A stretch of DNA of 24,885 nucleotides from positions 1-24,885 of the forward strand of contig JAQIFP010000086.1 of the NCBI GenBank assembly GCA_030141585.1, written 5' to 3'. How positions within the stretch are numbered: position 1 is the first letter of the stretch; every line of letters starts with the position of its first letter. The translations under genes and the position numbers were made by a program. This document shows positions 1 to 9,872 of this stretch, piece after piece. Below the pieces are notes generated by a model. The model ran no database searches. It saw nothing but the letters and a program-made list of their open reading frames with translations, and had not been told where the DNA came from. Source of the stretch: Ophryocystis elektroscirrha. Its lineage: Eukaryota > Apicomplexa > Conoidasida > Neogregarinorida > Ophryocystidae.

Positions 1-163
<163 letters not shown>

Positions 164-185
164 TTATATATATTGATTAATTTAG

Positions 186-1268
186 TGCCTTAATGTATTG
201 AAACATTGCTCTAATACAAGACAAATAATGCTGATATCCGCTACTTTATCTGAAAATATTAAAGAATTAGCGTTACTGTCTCTAAGGGACCCCTTAAAAG
301 TAAACATGAGTGCCGTTTCCATTGCCGCAATACCAGATACGCTTAAACAATATGTGCTGCAAGTGGACTCCATTGAAAATGATAAAAATATAGACAATAT
401 TATATTGGCTTATGTGATACATTACTGTTTGGATATTTATAAAACACATCGTATAATTGTTTTTTTCCGTACAAAAAAAAAAACCCATCAAGCAGCTTTA
501 ATTTTACGATTTATGAAAGAATCACATGCGGAATTACACGGAAATTTATCTCAAGAACAAAGGTTTCAAGCAATAACCGAATTCAAAAATAACAATTGTC
601 GCATATTACTGTGCAGTGAATTAGCGTCACGTGGTCTCGATTTACCGTTAGTAGATGTCGTAATTAATACAGAAGTCCCACCTGAAAGTTCACGTTATAT
701 CCATCAAATAGGAAGAACTGCCCGTATGGGTAAACAAGGTCTAGCTATTACTTTATATACAAATGACACCAAATTATTACTAAAAAAAATTCTTCGAGGT
801 ATAACAAAATCTCCCCAAAAAAAAAATACGGAAAATAGTCAAAATGTATTTGCAAGTAATGCAAATATACTCAAATTAAATCCTGATAAGTCTAAAATTG
901 CAAAATGGTTAAAAAAAATCAATTCCTTGAATACAGATATAATTAACGAACTCAAATCAGAACATGCCGAAAGAGAATTACGCATTGCAGAGCGTGAGTT
1001 AAAAAAGGCAAAAAATATAACATACCATTCCAAAAATATACTTTTAAGGCCAAAAAAATCATGGATTCAAAAACCTACAGAAAATGAAAACCACGTCAAT
1101 TCAGATGACCACGCTAAAGAAAAACAACAAAAAGATAAAAAAAACGATAAAAAAACTAAAATCATGGAACGAAAGAAAGAAGAAAGAATGAAAGAAATGC
1201 GAAAAGTTAAATTAATAGGGCGTATACATAAAAAAAAAAATGCTAAAGGTCTGATAAAAAAAAAATGA
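186..1268 (+). CDS. DRS1: DEAD-box ATP-dependent RNA helicase, Drs1/DDX27-like, 3'-terminal exon (5' truncated)
   Basis: This is the C-terminal half of a DEAD-box helicase of the Drs1/DDX27 type, a nucleolar enzyme of 60S ribosomal subunit assembly. The exon opens after an AG at 184-185 and reads without interruption to TGA at 1266-1268. It starts with motif III (SAT in LISATLSE). The RecA2 domain follows: IIVFF, then ELHGNLSQEQR (motif IV region), SRGLD (motif V) and HQIGRTARMG (motif VI). The tail matches the family-specific region (ELRIAERELKKAKN, then RPKKSWIQ) and ends in a Lys-rich, nucleolar-type segment. The Walker A and DEAD motifs lie off the left edge. The apparent start at 198 is a TTG inside the exon, not a real start. 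The stop codon overlaps the ATG of the next gene. Family assignment is firm; Drs1 is favoured over other DEAD-box groups because of the C-terminal extension. Confidence 0.93.
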   Translation, partial: CLNVLKHCSNTRQIMLISATLSENIKELALLSLRDPLKVNMSAVSIAAIPDTLKQYVLQVDSIENDKNIDNIILAYVIHYCLDIYKTHRIIVFFRTKKKTHQAALILRFMKESHAELHGNLSQEQRFQAITEFKNNNCRILLCSELASRGLDLPLVDVVINTEVPPESSRYIHQIGRTARMGKQGLAITLYTNDTKLLLKKILRGITKSPQKKNTENSQNVFASNANILKLNPDKSKIAKWLKKINSLNTDIINELKSEHAERELRIAERELKKAKNITYHSKNILLRPKKSWIQKPTENENHVNSDDHAKEKQQKDKKNDKKTKIMERKKEERMKEMRKVKLIGRIHKKKNAKGLIKKK

Positions 1269-2068
1269 CGTCTTTTTTAACCATTGATTATACTCCTTCA
1301 TTGATTAAGTATAGAAATTCTCATGCATATAAAAAACCGCCTAACCAAAATTTATATGGTAATCTTTTTTTTGTTTAATAAAGTAGTTTTTTATGCAGCC
1401 AATAAGCAAAAACATTACTTTATAATAAACAACGTATTGTTTAACTTTTTTTTTATTTAATTTTGATAATTTAATTTTAATTGCTAATAAAACGTTTAAT
1501 TTAATGAAAAAAATTATGTAAGTTTATAAAAATTGATTTTAGAAACAGAAATACCACTTCAATTAGCAAAGCAAAAACTATTAAACGATGATACCAGAGA
1601 AATCGAAATGGAAGAAGCAGTAACTCCTCCAGTTTGGGTATTGATAAGTTCAATAATTTCATGTCTATATAGCTGGATATAACAGAAGAATTCAATACAT
1701 TGTTACTCCAAGCAAAAAATAACCGTATATATATATTTTGCAGTATGTGATATATATATATAGTGTCCTTATTGCAACGAAGATATCGTAACAATAAGTC
1801 TTTGGTAGCTTTCAGTCCCAATACATTTGAAGATATTGATACTGACCATATTATTCAAAATATCAAATTAGTAATACAAATGAAAACTATACATATCAGA
1901 TATTTTATGACTGCAAAAAAAAAATAACCCAATTATCTGAAGAACCTGAAACCACCATTATTCAAAATGTCCGTAAATCAATGGCAATTCAGCTTCAAAA
2001 TCTTATCAAAGTCTTCCAACAAATACAGGCTCAACAAATTAAAGGTTAAAACAAACAATTATATTATA

Positions 2069-2103
<35 letters not shown>

Positions 2104-2857
2104 TATATGTTATTATATATACATATAATAACATACGTATAATAAAAATTCATTATTATAATATATATATAAGTGACCTATATATATTTGTGAACACACA
2201 AAAGGATGAGATGTTCAGATGTAAAGGAGACAACATTTTATGAAGAAGATGTAAAAACAGATGAAACTCAAATGATTGTATATTGAATTATATTTATGCG
2301 TGTATAATAGACTAATGAACCTAACCAAATATATGAACAGATAACAAGGGTGAATACTGGACAGCAACAAACTAGACAACAAGTATTATAATAGCCTCAA
2401 ACACGTATAAAAGGAAATAAAAGATCTTTTGACAACGTTAGAAGAAATATACCAACTATTTTTAGCTATGAATACTTTAGTGATAGAACAGGTAATTCAT
2501 CAATACATTTGATATATATACCCTATAAATAAATATATGTAAAATATACCAATATATATTAGGATTCCGTATTTGATCGTATTGATTATAATATAGAACA
2601 AGCAACAGATAAAGCAAATAAAGGCAGACAAGAAATCGAAAAAGTAAATTATATTCAGTAATGCTATATATACATAGGCTGTACACAATAAATTATCAGG
2701 GCCAATAGCAAAATTTATTCGCTATTTGTTCTTTACAGATATTTTAATGGTAAAGTTTACTATAGTTATAAAGACATTCAGTTCATGCTGGTTATATGGA
2801 AAAAAATGTGTCGAAGATAAAATTATTGCTGTGCAGCTAAAAACGGTAGAATTTTAG
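1265..2857 (+). CDS. TLG2: Syntaxin-16/Tlg2-type Qa-SNARE, 10 exons
   Basis: This is a TGN/endosomal Qa-SNARE. Exons are 1265-1358, 1543-1637, 1673-1724, 1764-1870, 1900-2044, 2219-2277, 2311-2382, 2414-2491, 2563-2643 and 2678-2857. Phases agree at every junction and give about 320 residues, the usual length (human STX16 is about 325). The N-terminal peptide carries the Tlg2-type LxKYRNS pattern that binds the Sec1/Munc18 protein Vps45. A PPVW motif precedes the three-helix Habc domain (EFNTLLLQAKNN, then IIQNIKLIFYDCKKKI). The SNARE helix runs through EIKDLLTTLEEIYQLF and VFDRIDYNIEQA, with the zero-layer Gln in LVIEQ or nearby. The ATG overlaps the upstream helicase stop. The last exon is the weak point: its hydrophobic tail (about 2715-2790) contains charged residues, and the frame overlaps the 3' end of CSE1, so an unrecognised final intron is possible. 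Confidence 0.85.
2070..2130. repeat. (TA)n tract inside syntaxin intron 5
   Basis: A run of TA dinucleotides (about 2071-2098) and degenerate TATATA/ATAATA sequence fill the 174-nt intron 2045-2218. Nothing else is visible in this intron. Confidence 0.8.
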
Positions 2858-5800
2858 TTGTCCATATCGGCTCAGCTGAAATTTTTTCTAATACACGTGG
2901 TTCATTAAAACATTGTTTCAAATGACTTAGTAAATTGAATGGTTTTACTTCTTCAAGTTCCTATATATATATACAAAATAATTTCATATATAGTACCTTC
3001 GCAGCTACAGAAACTTTGGCTGCTTGTAAAGCGCTAAATGTTCCTTGAAATTCTTCAATTTTTCCAAGGCTAGTAGAGTCCAAAAGTATCTCATGAAATG
3101 TTTGTAGTTTATTATAAGTTCTTTCTACTTGTTCTAATTAATTGTATACATGAAACATAAATTCTTACCCTGATTAGTAGTCACACCCATCAATACTGCC
3201 GCAGCTTCCAATATCTTCCTTACTAACATTATATCTTCTAGCATCTCTGGAGCAGTAATGAGACGTCCAAGTGCCAGTAAACCCAATTTTTTATCGTAGA
3301 TTTCGGTCGTTTTTTGTAAACTGGGAACATAGATATTGCCACAAAAATCTTTGCTTAAATTAGGCTGTATGGCATTTAAAGTTTTAGGTAGAACTGATGA
3401 AACGGAACGGCACTATTTAAAGCACTATTATATATATATAATTTTTACATCTATTATAGCCATGTTTAAAGAAACTTGTTGACACAGCTTCAAAGAACGA
3501 TTTGTTTTTAGTTTTTTGAGTAAAATAGTAACGAGAGGCTAATTTCGTAATAAAAAAATCTCCCTAATGGCTTACTTGTATATAAGGCCTTAATATATCA
3601 AGAGACACATAATGTAATATATCCGATAAAAACTCTAGCCCTACTTGTACAAGCTTTTTGTGAGTTAGGCAATACTCAACTCTCTGTAATACTGTCTAAA
3701 TATAATTAGTATATTCTGAAGAGCGTAATACTTGTAGTATATTTGGTGACTGAACTTGAAATATATTTTGTTTACGGAAAAAAGCCGAAAGTACTCGAGT
3801 TATTCCAGGAACTCGCGCCTATTTACATATACAAACTGCTAAGATATTTACTGTTGATATAGTCCACTGCTCTGGTATCAAAATATTTGTCACAAGGTTA
3901 ATATATATGGGGGATGCAGATGTTGTGGTATCCAGTAATACACCAAGAATCTAAATATATCATTTATATATATCCTTATAACAATTTTTTTAAGTTTATT
4001 ATTATTATTGCTTTATATATATATATATAAAATTACATATACATATTTATAAAATTATATGTACACACATATATATAGAAATATATAAAATTTATATATA
4101 TATATATAAACCTTTTTATATATTTGTATGTACATATATATTTGCCTTAGAAAATATTTTATATGAGGCATCTTCAATTTTAAAACCATTTGTCAATAGA
4201 CAAATAATTAGCTTATATTTAAGCATATGTAAGCATTTACGTATATATTACTTGTAAAGCATAAGGAATGAAATCATGATCAGCTTGACTTATTATAGTT
4301 GATAAAGTTTCTAAAACAATTTTTTCCATCTCACTGTGCATGTTTGCTGCCGCACATATTTTACAGCAAGTTGCTACGCACTCCCACAAATAATGGTTGA
4401 ATATTGGATTGGCTGATATCACAAACTTCATTTTTATAATTTCACATAACTTTGTTAAGGCAGGAAGAACTATAACGTACGCTGATCAAGATATTAAACA
4501 AAATTCAATATAAAATTACATTGCTCATTTAGAAAAGCAAGGATTTTGAAAAGGCATTTTGCTAGATACTCATTGTCGCCCATTTCACTATCCTCCTGCA
4601 TCAATGTAAATAGGGGATTTATACTGGCTAATAACGGCGCTTTAAGTTCATCAACATTGAATTTAAGTTGGTATTGCGCAGGAGTGGTAGAATCTTCACT
4701 AATTTCACGAGCAGTAAGTAAGTTTTGAATACAGTATGCTGCATGTGTATGTACTACAGGATTTTTAATATTTAAGTTTTTGAATATTTCGGGGAACAGT
4801 TGCAGCAACATTCGCTTATCCAATTGATTTCTGAATGTAGCTATATATTTGAGTGCAGCTGAACGTGATAAGATATTGGATTCATTTGTGGAAGATATTT
4901 CTGGTAATAAATGCTGTGATAAGAATTCCGTTAAATTAATTGTAGCATTAACACGTGCTACACCGAACGTTTTCGACTCTGTTTTAACACTTAGTCCTAT
5001 TACAAGGTATACAACAGCATCTATTATTTGTTCATGTTCAGCTAAACTTTTAGTCTGACTAACAGTTGATAATAATCTTGATATGTATGCCGGAATAATG
5101 CATGAAATCTACAAAAAAAAAAATCCTTTTTTTTTTTTTTAACCTCTTTTTCAAACGACGATGTTAAAGCGTTAATTAAATGGTTTGCCGCACTCCTACG
5201 AGTGTCTACTTCAAAGTCTTCCAAAGTGCGTCTTATAAATTCTTGTGGATTTTGTTCAACCAATTCAATATCTAAGATATTTTAGCTTAAATTCGCATCT
5301 TATACTATGAATTAATTTAACACATTAAATAATATTTACGAATAATAATTGAATAGTTTATATAAATTATATTTTATTATATTAATTTATATAATACTCG
5401 ATATTATTAATATATATATACACATATATAAATATATATATATACTTATATATATATACATATACACATATATATATGTATGTAAATATTAGCCAAGTTA
5501 GAAACTAATTTAACCTGTTTCACGCAGCTCTAAATTAGGAAGGATTATATATTCACATATTTGTTGTAGCATATTAGGAGTCTCTAAAAAGGGAGAAGGA
5601 GTCCAAGAAAAACGTGCAGTTGCGGAAAGGAAATTTATGCTACTTATGACTAATGCGTCATTATGCGATTGTCTAAGTTTCGCTGGATCTCCTAATAACT
5701 GTAAAACATTCATAACAGCCGTTCCAACATAAGCTTCAAACTCCTCATTATAACGAGAGGCAAATAACGATAATACTTGACAGATTTCACTTTTGAGCAA

Positions 5801-7078
5801 TTCAACACTTTCTGATTTCAAATTTCATTTTTTTCGGTTATTCAATTATTATATAACTTAATATACTGTTACCATATGATTTTACATATAAGCTATATTA
5901 AATACTTAAAAGAAAAAATAAAATTAGAAATATAATGTTAATACTCAGCTAAAAAATATAATAAGAGTATTGAGATTATACATTAAATATATATATATAT
6001 ACAACATATGAATATATATACATATAAATCTACATATACATATATACATATACATATATACATATATGTATATATATATACATTTATGTATATATAAATA
6101 TATATGTTATATATATCTATATGTATATCTATTTTTATGTATATATATATTTATATATATATTTATATGTGTATATTATTTTTATGTATATGTATATATA
6201 TAGATAAATATGTGTGTATTATAATTAAAATCTTGATAAGCTTGTATTATCAAAATAAGAGTCATTCTTATATAATTTGATATACCTAAACGAGCTTCGT
6301 CTTGGGCTGATAATTTGGGATTTTCGTAAGAAAGGAGTTTAAAAAAAGCTTCAAAAACTTTCGGTAATTCGGCTTCAATAAATTCAGGTAAATCAATAGA
6401 AAGAATAGAAAGTATAATTTGACACGTGTACAAACATATACCAAAAGTATGTTCATATTGATCACTGTCTTTATCAAGGGAAGATATTAAAGAATTTGAA
6501 GAATTTACTAATAAAACTATTAAAGATGACGAAATAGCAGGTAATACGTAAAACTTGATATCATACAGAACTTCGTTACAAAAGAACTCTGTTCGATATT
6601 TATAAAGGGTAAAATGCACAAGCTGAAATGCAGATCTTTTGGTACCGATACCGCATGAATCGTTCAGTATGTAACCCATAAACAGATCTTTGATCAAATC
6701 AGGCCATTCCGACGGGAAATCTGTGGAAATAATGAGAGTAAAACATGTAACTAATTGCTGATGTACTGGACGATTTAAAAAGTTGGATATTATTATAGGA
6801 ATCAATTTTTTTTTTATTAAAATACAATCCGCACTATTGATTCCACCTGAATCCTCAGGCATTCCATAATATTTTTTTATATGATTTTTGAAGTAAATAG
6901 CTGCTACTTGCTGTATTGTAAAATTTATTTGGTCTGAGTCAAATATACTTAATATCGAGGCTACAAAATCCCCACTTTCCTTTAAAGTATTCAAAATGGC
7001 TTCTGCAGCTTGAACGGTCTTTAAATCTAATGAACTACATTGCTCAAAAGCTGCTATCAGCTTTCCAATATTACTCAT
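2823..7078 (-). CDS. CSE1: Exportin-2 (CSE1/CAS), importin-alpha re-export receptor, 12 exons
   Basis: CSE1 returns importin-alpha to the cytoplasm with RanGTP. Exons (minus strand, 5' to 3') are 7078-6286, 5811-5515, 5271-5144, 5108-4520, 4481-4252, 3950-3852, 3818-3732, 3695-3576, 3538-3449, 3412-3167, 3122-2997 and 2960-2823. All phases join, giving 980 codons plus TAA (human CSE1L is 971). The importin-beta N-terminal domain lies at about residues 20-100, with [10 protein letters not shown]. Family hallmarks follow in order: [17 protein letters not shown], the conserved segment [64 protein letters not shown] and IQPNLS. Eight of the eleven introns are 33-44 nt. Introns 5812-6285, 5272-5514 and 3951-4251 are long and full of TATA repeats. 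The gene is complete and apparently functional. Confidence 0.95.
3951..4251 (-). repeat. AT-repeat-filled intron 5 of CSE1
   Basis: This 301-nt intron lies between the exons encoding DFIPYALQ and ILGVLLD. It consists mostly of (TA)n and TATATAC/ACATATA runs (dense at about 4010-4145). No coding or RNA feature is visible. Confidence 0.8.
5109..5143 (-). other. 35-nt hairpin-capable intron of CSE1
   Basis: On the minus strand this intron reads GTT, fourteen A, GGA, eleven T, then GTAG. The exons on both sides continue the conserved CSE1 frame (SSFEKE into ISCIIPAYI), so it must be removed. The A and T tracts are complementary, and the loop between them is only a few nucleotides. Confidence 0.8.
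5812..6285 (-). repeat. 474-nt intron 1 of CSE1 with long TATA/CATATA tract
   Basis: This is the longest intron in the window. Positions about 5985-6205 are an almost pure alternating pyrimidine-purine tract (TATATA, CATATA, TATGTATA). Both splice sites are well supported by the CSE1 frame on either side (EARL joins [11 protein letters not shown]). Nothing else is seen in it. Confidence 0.8.
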
Positions 7079-7378
7079 TTTTGCGTCAGGTTACGTCCCT
7101 TTTACTAACGCTTGTTCAGTAATAATTCTAAAAATTTTAAATACAGTATCTTTCTAGATATTTTATCATAATTGCTTAAAAATTAAACAACTTGCATATT
7201 GAAAATAGAAATAATTTAATGTTTTAACGATTTGAACTATAAATACTTTTTAATATTAGATACCCTTAGTTATAACCTCATATTTTTGAGTTTACTGAAA
7301 TTTCAAAACTATACTTATGAGGGAGTTAAAAATAATTTAAAAAAATTCATTTTCAAAAAATATATTGGTTTTTATTCT
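7079..7378. promoter_or_regulatory. Divergent intergenic region between CSE1 and the 549-residue gene
   Basis: These 300 bp separate the two divergent start codons, so the 5' ends and promoters of both genes should lie here. The sequence is AT-rich with several TTTTAATAT-like stretches. I see no distinctive motif. An open frame from 7232 has a TTG start and atypical composition; only its last ATG (7379) is used in my model. Confidence 0.5.
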
Positions 7379-9258
7379 ATGAATATTATTGAGGTAAATA
7401 CAGTGTTGATTATTGAGTAAATTAAAAGATTTATTATTATAATGATATTAACATGTTGCAATAAATTTTTTCAGGCAACTAACTTAGTCGAATCATTTAC
7501 CAGTAATGTAAAACACCTTCAAGAAGAAATTCTTGAGCTTAAATTTACATTAACAAATGATTTTACATTTTTAATAGATGCAAGAAAACATAATGTATCA
7601 CAGTATATCAAATCGTATCAAGATATTTACATATATACACCGCAGTTGAATACAGGATTCAAATATTCGAAAGAAGAATTTTATAAATGCTTAGAGGAGA
7701 TGCAGAACTCATTAGACTCATTTCTGCAAGAATTTAGCAAAGCTAATAATGAGAATGACATTTTAACTGTCTTATATGAAGCTTATGAACCATTATGTAA
7801 ATTTCTAGAACTATTGTAAGTATATATAGTATTATATATATTTCAAGTTTAGAAGTCTTAGACGTACAAATCCATGTGGTAACTGAAACACTCATTTATA
7901 TGTGCATCAATGTGCTAAACCATATGATAGATCTTAATCAAGATCAAGTATATTATTGAATGTTAAAAGATATGTTTAGTTTAAAGATGGTGGATACTCC
8001 ACAGTAATATTAAAATTTTTGGGAAGGCCTATATCTTTACGTGTATTAGAACATATATACGTCTCACTGGAAAAAATATCATCAAATAATGATCTTAAGG
8101 AAATTCATTTCCTTAGAGTAAACCATAAAAACGTGTGTGAATGGATGTATGCAATATGTAAAGTATCAGAGATTGAATATACTCCAAGTTATCCTAACTT
8201 GTTATATACAACTTTCAACTTTGTTAAATCCATTATCGATAACTTCAAAATAATTAATATATGGAATTATTTAAAACCTTACGAATGGTTTCTGCTAGTT
8301 ACAAACAAGGACTCAAAAAATACCGTCAATAGTTTAATCAATAATCCTTTAAATCTTCAAAATACTTTATATAATATAGTGTACATCCTTTCAAAATCAA
8401 CTGCCGATATAGAAATGTGAGTTAATATATATTTATATAATAATAATTATTAATTATTAGAATTGAATCCAATACTGACCATATAAATCTAATAATTAAT
8501 TTGTGGGAATTTGCCATGCATACATATTTACATATATCTCAAACAAAAAAAAAAAATGATAAAAACCAAGTTTTTTATCAATTGGAAAAGATGCTAATAC
8601 CATTACTGCAAATTATGGAAGATTATTCTAAAAAACACCTTCAAGTCGCGAAAACAATTGTACATCTTGAGTCCGAATATGCCTACAAAATTATTTCATC
8701 CAGCCAGTACAATATATTCCCTATAAAACCAATTTACTGTGGCTTGATTACATTCAGTCTGTTTTATGTGGAAAAATATATTGAAGAAAAAGGAGAAGCA
8801 AGAATTCATGCATTAAATATTTTGATTTCATTATCTCATGTATTTGTAATCTATTTCTTTATACATGCATATATATATAGGCAGCATTTACATCTGAATT
8901 CCTACCTTATGTTGGAAGATTTTTGATACAAGATCAATCAGTTGCTATACACATCAAGACCATGATCCTTATCTATAAATTGGCAGAGAATTCCGATTTA
9001 ATCAAAAATATTGAAAACTTTTATTTACATTCCTATAAAGGAGAAAAAAAATTAAGAAAAAGTCTTAATTTGGACAAACAGATTCATGAAGATACAATCA
9101 AGTTATGTGCAATATGTAATGGCATTAGTTTAACTGATGCCTTTTTAACCACTTTACATCCTTGTCAAACCAGTATCGCTATAAGCACGTTAGTACAAAT
9201 TATTAATTATAAAACACATGCAGTATTTAAAACATGCAATTTCGCTTATAATACATAA
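7379..9258 (+). CDS. Helical protein of unknown function, 549 residues, 6 exons
   Basis: I do not recognise this protein. Exons are 7379-7393, 7475-7815, 7848-7947, 7980-8416, 8461-8839 and 8881-9258; all phases join. The internal introns are 32, 32, 44 and 41 nt and the first is 81 nt. The product is almost entirely alpha-helical. It begins with a coiled-coil-like segment (LQEEILELKFTL), then LYEAYEPLCKFLEL, FKDGGYSTVILKFL and VLEHIYVSLEKI. It ends in HEAT-like helices (ARIHALNILISLSH, then FLPYVGRFL, then MILIYKLAENS). This layout suggests a HEAT/ARM-type scaffold, but no catalytic motif or signal peptide is visible. The five-codon first exon is the least certain part; the start could lie elsewhere upstream. 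It shares a 300-bp divergent promoter region with CSE1. Confidence 0.75.
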
Positions 9259-9485
9259 AGATATATCTTTATTATATAATATTAAATAAATTTAACAGCA
9301 AAAAAAAATTTTTAATATATACGTTATATATTATGAGAATATATATATATATATCGTCATCTACAATTTTATAAAAATATTATAAAAAAATAGTTTAAAA
9401 AAAAAATTAACAACAACTTATTTATATAATCACTTTTCTTATTATCTATTTATTATAATATTTGTTCAGCATATGCATCAATCTT
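9259..9485. other. Intergenic region
   Basis: AT-rich spacer with a (TA)n run at about 9340-9356 and A-rich stretches. It probably holds the 3' UTR of the upstream gene and the 5' region of the small gene. No coding potential is visible. Confidence 0.5.
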
Positions 9486-9851
9486 ATGGATGACATACTT
9501 ACACACAGACCCGAGTTAAAAAACTATTATAAATCGCATAACATCGTTAACCTGTCTTTAAACGTTCAACACATTAACGAAGAAATTTTCATACTTGTGA
9601 ATGACTTTATAGAAAAGTAAGTTTTAGAAAAATAAGCAATTTCTTAAAAAAAAAAAAAGTTTTAAAAATGATATTCTACTTCTATGATAAATTTATTGTA
9701 TATTTTAAGAAACAAATACTTTAAGATAAAATATTTATTATGTATCAAATTGATTTGCTCTTAATTATAGTATTATTCTAATATATGTTGACATGTATTT
9801 ATTAATAGGCAATTTGACGATCCTGATACATTTATTAGTTCACCGGAATAA
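9486..9851 (+). CDS. Small protein of 57 residues, 2 exons
   Basis: Exons 9486-9616 and 9809-9851 join in phase across a 192-nt GT-AG intron (GTAAGT donor, AATAG acceptor) and give a 57-residue acidic, helical protein ending in TAA. It starts MDDILTHRPELKNYY and contains SHNIVNLSL and EKQFDDPDTF. The order (helix, HNI, helix, DPxxF near the end) recalls RIIa/Dpy-30-type dimerisation modules, but I cannot establish this without a profile search. An AG just upstream (9471-9472) could make 9486 an internal Met of a larger first exon, and the exons could also be a 3' extension of the preceding gene. The stop lies only 21 nt before the D-LDH start codon. Confidence 0.55.
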
Positions 9852-9872
9852 ATTTCTTTTTTATCGCTTAAA

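Noticed and set aside
198..397. Methionine start of the helicase at 198 and the antisense frame 182-397
   Set aside because: The codon at 198 is TTG, inside an exon that opens after AG at 184-185. The antisense frame overlaps conserved helicase motif III sequence and has no family features.
1501..1821. Minus-strand open frame of 106 residues
   Set aside because: It lies opposite syntaxin exons 2-4, whose frame and length match the Tlg2 family; the composition of the antisense product is not protein-like.
3819..3836. An 18-nt intron in CSE1 (donor GTTTGT)
   Set aside because: A 33-nt intron (3851-3819) with donor GTAAAT uses the same acceptor, keeps the frame and removes extra residues that have no counterpart in CSE1.
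4849..5058. Plus-strand open frame of 69 residues
   Set aside because: It is antisense to the conserved CSE1 exon 5108-4520.
7442..7474. ATG at 7442 as the start of the 549-residue protein
   Set aside because: The sequence ataaattttttcag just before GCAACTAAC is a strong 3' splice site, and an ATG exon at 7379 joins it in phase.
7816..7829. A 14-nt intron in the 549-residue gene
   Set aside because: A 32-nt intron from the same donor to AG at 7846-7847 also keeps the frame and matches the usual size in this genome.
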